A stretch of DNA of 64,000 bases from Blautia argi (GTDB lineage: Bacteria; Bacillota; Clostridia; Lachnospirales; Lachnospiraceae): NCBI RefSeq assembly GCF_003287895.1, contig NZ_CP030280.1, positions 813,501-877,500 on the forward strand, written 5' to 3'. The notes beneath the pieces were generated by a model. The model did not search any database. It was not told where the DNA came from and worked only from the letters and a program-made list of their open reading frames with translations. Both the position numbers and the translations under genes were made by a program. Shown in pieces: positions 62,401 to 64,000 of the stretch (its first letter is position 1; each line of letters starts with the position of its first letter).

Positions 62401-63016
62401 CATCGGTTTCGGTGGCGTTGACCACGTATTAGCTTCCGGACAGGATATCAACGTAATGGTATTCGATACAGAAGTTTACTCTAACACAGGTGGACAGTCT
62501 TCTAAATCTACACCAACAGGTGCTATTGCACAGTTCGCTGCTGGTGGTAAAGAAGTGAAGAAGAAAGATATGGCTTCTATCGCAATGAGCTATGGTTATG
62601 TATACGTTGCTCAGATTGCTATGGGTGCAGACTTTAACCAGACTGTAAAAGCAATCGCAGAAGCTGAAGCATATCCGGGACCATCTCTGATCATTGCTTA
62701 CGCTCCATGTATCAACCATGGTATTAAGAAAGGTATGAGCAAAGCTCAGACAGAAGAAGAATTAGCTGTTAAATGTGGATACTGGCATAACTTCCGCTTC
62801 AATCCAGCTGCAGAAAACAAATTCTCTCTGGATTCTAAAGCACCGGCTGAAGAAGGATACCAGGAATTCCTGGACGGAGAAGTTCGTTACAACTCTCTGA
62901 AACGTTCTAATCCTGAAAAAGCAGCCAGACTGTTTGCTAAGAATGAGTCTGAAGCTAAGGAAAGATACGAATATCTGAACAAACTGGTTACTCTGTACGG
63001 AAAAACAGAAGAGTAA
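59477..63016 (+). CDS. nifJ: Pyruvate:ferredoxin (flavodoxin) oxidoreductase
   Basis: Converts pyruvate and CoA to acetyl-CoA and CO2 while reducing ferredoxin, which can feed the Rnf complex. The 1179-residue single-chain enzyme has the order of NifJ: pyruvate-binding N domain (YPITPSSVMAE), domain III with TPEGTINCKFWGLGADG, a ferredoxin domain with CIQCNRCAYVCPH and CTGCGSCANVCPG, and a TPP domain with CAGCGETPYAKL and GDGWAYDIGFGG. Codon use is strongly biased, differing from neighbours and typical of a very highly expressed gene, not of transfer. The proximal Rrf2 protein may control it. Confidence 0.97.
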   Translation: MARKMKTMDGNHAAAHASYAYSDVAAIYPITPSSVMAEATDEWATQGRKNIFGQEVQVTEMQSEAGAAGAVHGSLAAGALTTTYTASQGLLLMIPNLYKIAGEQLPGVINVSARALASHALSIFGDHSDVYACRQTGCAMLCESSVQEVMDLTPVAHCSAIKGKVPFINFFDGFRTSHEIQKIETWDYEDLKDMVDMDAVDEFRKHALNPNHPCQRGSAQNPDIFFQAREACNPYYDALPALVQEYMDKVNEKIGTNYKLFNYYGAEDAEHVIIAMGSACETIEETIDYLMAAGKKVGLVTVRLYRPFCAEALVNAIPETVKQISVLDRTKEPGALGEPLYLDVVAALKGTKFNDTPIFSGRYGLGSKDTTPAQIVAVYENTTKEKFTIGIVDDVTNLSLEVGAPLVTTPEGTINCKFWGLGADGTVGANKNSIKIIGDNTDMYAQAYFDYDSKKSGGVTMSHLRFGKSPIKSTYLIKQANFVACHNPSYVNKYNMVQELVDGGTFLLNCPWDMEGLEKHLPGQVKAFIANHNIKFYVIDGIKIGKEIGLGGRINTVLQSAFFKLANIIPEEQAIELMKAAAKATYGRKGDAIVQMNYDAIDAGAKQVVEIQVPESWKDCADEGLFMAHAEGGRADVVDFVNNIQAKVNAQEGNTLPVSAFKDYVDGTTPSGSSAFEKRGIAVDIPVWQPENCIQCNRCAYVCPHAVIRPVAMTDAEVAAAPEGMRTLPMTGMADYKFVMTVSAYDCTGCGSCANVCPGKKGAKALVMANMEENAGEQKFFDYGVTLPVKEDVIAKFKENTVKGSQFKQPLLEFSGACAGCGETPYAKLITQLFGDRMYIANATGCSSIWGNSSPSTPYTVNAKGQGPAWSNSLFEDNAEFGYGMLLAQKAIRGGLKEKVESVMASENASEEVKAACQEWLDTFNSGITNGAATDKLVAVLEGCDCDVCKDIVKNKDFLAKKSQWIFGGDGWAYDIGFGGVDHVLASGQDINVMVFDTEVYSNTGGQSSKSTPTGAIAQFAAGGKEVKKKDMASIAMSYGYVYVAQIAMGADFNQTVKAIAEAEAYPGPSLIIAYAPCINHGIKKGMSKAQTEEELAVKCGYWHNFRFNPAAENKFSLDSKAPAEEGYQEFLDGEVRYNSLKRSNPEKAARLFAKNESEAKERYEYLNKLVTLYGKTEE

Positions 63017-63056
63017 TTCCATTAACTGAAATGTTATAAATGTGTCCAAACGGTTG

Positions 63057-63100
63057 AAAGGACTCCCACCCGCAGGTGACTGCGGGGAGGGAGTCCTTTT
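63057..63100 (+). terminator. Strong intrinsic terminator after nifJ
   Basis: A GC-rich stem, AAAGGACTCCC and CCCGCAG against CTGCGGG and GGGAGTC, ends with T4 after CC. Confidence 0.92.
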
Positions 63101-63210
63101 GGTAAAACAACATTTTTGCAAGGTTTGCCAAAAGGGTAGGAAGAAGCAGAAAAAACGTGTAAGATAGAGGAAAATAAGAAAAAGGGACAGACAGAACAGG
63201 AGAGATTTAC

Positions 63211-63882
63211 ATGAAAATTTTGATTGTGGAGGACGATATTACCCTGGCAAAGGAGCTTGTCAGACTTTGTGAAAAATGGGGATTTGACGCTCTGTATCTG
63301 GAGTGTTTTCAGGAGGTGGATAAGCAGTTTGAACAGAGTGGCTGTGATTTGGTGCTTATGGACATCAACCTGCCATCTTATGATGGGTTTTACTGGTGCG
63401 GCAAAATCCGCAGATTTTCCAGAGCTCCCATTTTGTTTCTATCCAGCCGGGATCAGAATGCAGATAAGGTTATGGCAATGGTATCCGGGGGAGATGATTA
63501 TGTAGAAAAACCCTTTGATACAGAGCTTTTGCTGGTGAAAATACGCTCCCTTCTTCGCAGAGCCTATGAATATACCCAGGCAGACCGGGAGTACATTAGG
63601 GAAAATCTGGTGTATGACCGGAATCAGGGAGTATTACTTTATGAGGGAAAAATGATTGAGATGACAAAATCAGAGAACCGGATACTGAGTCTTCTGGCAG
63701 AGAATAAGGGAAATGTAGTGGAAAGAGAGGAGCTGATGCGGTATTTGTGGAGTACAGATGAATACGTGACAGACGCTTCTCTGACTGTACTGGTATCCAG
63801 ACTGCGGGCAAAGATTGCAGACCACACAGGCGGGATTTCCTGTATTCGCACCAGAAAGGGAAAGGGGTATTATCTGGAATGA
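63211..63882 (+). CDS. Two-component response regulator, OmpR family (BceR-like)
   Basis: A 223-residue response regulator. The receiver domain has the acidic pair in EDDIT (residues 7-8), the phosphorylated Asp51 in LMDINLPSYDGF, and Lys in YVEKPFD. The C-terminal winged HTH starts at about residue 130 and ends in RTRKGKGYYLE. It overlaps a histidine kinase gene (ATGA) that runs off the window. The sequence style resembles BceR-type peptide-antibiotic response systems, though no ABC partner is in view. Confidence 0.92.
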   Translation: MKILIVEDDITLAKELVRLCEKWGFDALYLECFQEVDKQFEQSGCDLVLMDINLPSYDGFYWCGKIRRFSRAPILFLSSRDQNADKVMAMVSGGDDYVEKPFDTELLLVKIRSLLRRAYEYTQADREYIRENLVYDRNQGVLLYEGKMIEMTKSENRILSLLAENKGNVVEREELMRYLWSTDEYVTDASLTVLVSRLRAKIADHTGGISCIRTRKGKGYYLE

Positions 63883-64000
63883 AGAGATATCTGAAGCAGA
63901 GAAGGGGAAGTTTCCTGATTTTAGGCGGTCTATGGGGCTTTGTAAATGTGTATCTGGTGTTTTTATGTATTCCGGCGCTTTTGGGAGCAGATATTCTCTA
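63879..64000 (+). CDS. Sensor histidine kinase, 5' part (3' end outside window)
   Basis: The start of a membrane sensor kinase, coupled to the response regulator by a four-base overlap. Only the first 40 residues are present: a basic N terminus (MKRYLKQRRGSF) and one membrane helix (LILGGLWGFVNVYLVFLCI). This matches the short two-helix input region of BceS-like kinases, but the catalytic domains are not in the window, so the subfamily is unproven. Confidence 0.8.
   Translation, partial: MKRYLKQRRGSFLILGGLWGFVNVYLVFLCIPALLGADIL

Noticed and set aside
59477-63016. Atypical codon use in nifJ as a sign of horizontal transfer
   Set aside because: The bias matches that expected of a very highly expressed core gene and resembles efp, so expression level is the better explanation.

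Overview
The window looks like a chromosomal segment of a low-to-moderate GC, anaerobic, Gram-positive gut bacterium of the Lachnospiraceae (Blautia-like is my best guess, from overall gene style; this is inference). Supporting signs are an Rnf-type complex, a very codon-biased pyruvate:ferredoxin oxidoreductase, a corrinoid methyltransferase cluster with a RACE-type activator, a mannonate pathway and Firmicute-type promoters and ribosome binding sites.

Layout. 1-4.8 kb: the end of rnfC, then rnfD, an enlarged rnfG and an unusual rnfE-like gene, convergent with apbE, the flavin transferase that would load RnfD and RnfG. 4.9-10.2 kb: NodB-type deacetylase, rarA, an aminotransferase and a MATE transporter (both frameshifted here) and shikimate kinase. 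10.3-14.9 kb: MarR regulator plus a heterodimeric ABC exporter. 14.9-26.1 kb: a decayed minus-strand moxR-DUF58-transglutaminase operon whose transglutaminase gene is split by an AT-rich plus-strand catabolic island of about 9 kb (two metallo-beta-lactamase-fold hydrolases, GH3, beta-phosphoglucomutase, GPH transporter, ChbG/YdjC deacetylase, EamA permease, ROK regulator). 26.2-41.3 kb: housekeeping genes (DAHP synthase, topB, citrate synthase, YqeG-like phosphatase, efp, DUF5688-type protein, tRNA-Arg, SH3 protein, CW-repeat protein, rluF-like gene, ligA, cls, metA). 41.4-49.6 kb: LacI regulator and a corrinoid methyl-transfer cluster with two UroD-type methyltransferases, cupin, symporter, corrinoid protein and activators. 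49.6-53.2 kb: ECF sigma/anti-sigma pair and a MarR-MATE operon. 53.2-57 kb: uxuA-uxuB with a divergent AraC regulator. 57-64 kb: ABC-F protein, Rrf2 regulator, nifJ, and the start of a two-component system.

The two most interesting systems are (i) the inserted island, where a GH3 enzyme keeping the NagZ-type Asp-x-His dyad sits beside a textbook beta-phosphoglucomutase, suggesting retaining phosphorolysis of a beta-glycoside, and (ii) the corrinoid cluster, where a UroD-type substrate methyltransferase is coupled to a sugar-type symporter, suggesting demethylation of an unknown methylated, perhaps sugar-like, compound. The Rnf genes are also odd: RnfG carries two extra near-identical flavin-binding-like repeats and the RnfE-like protein lacks the usual cluster cysteines.

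Eight otherwise intact genes contain eleven single-base insertions, mostly in homopolymers and never deletions. This most likely reflects sequencing error, so those genes are annotated as frameshifted with the probable true product stated.
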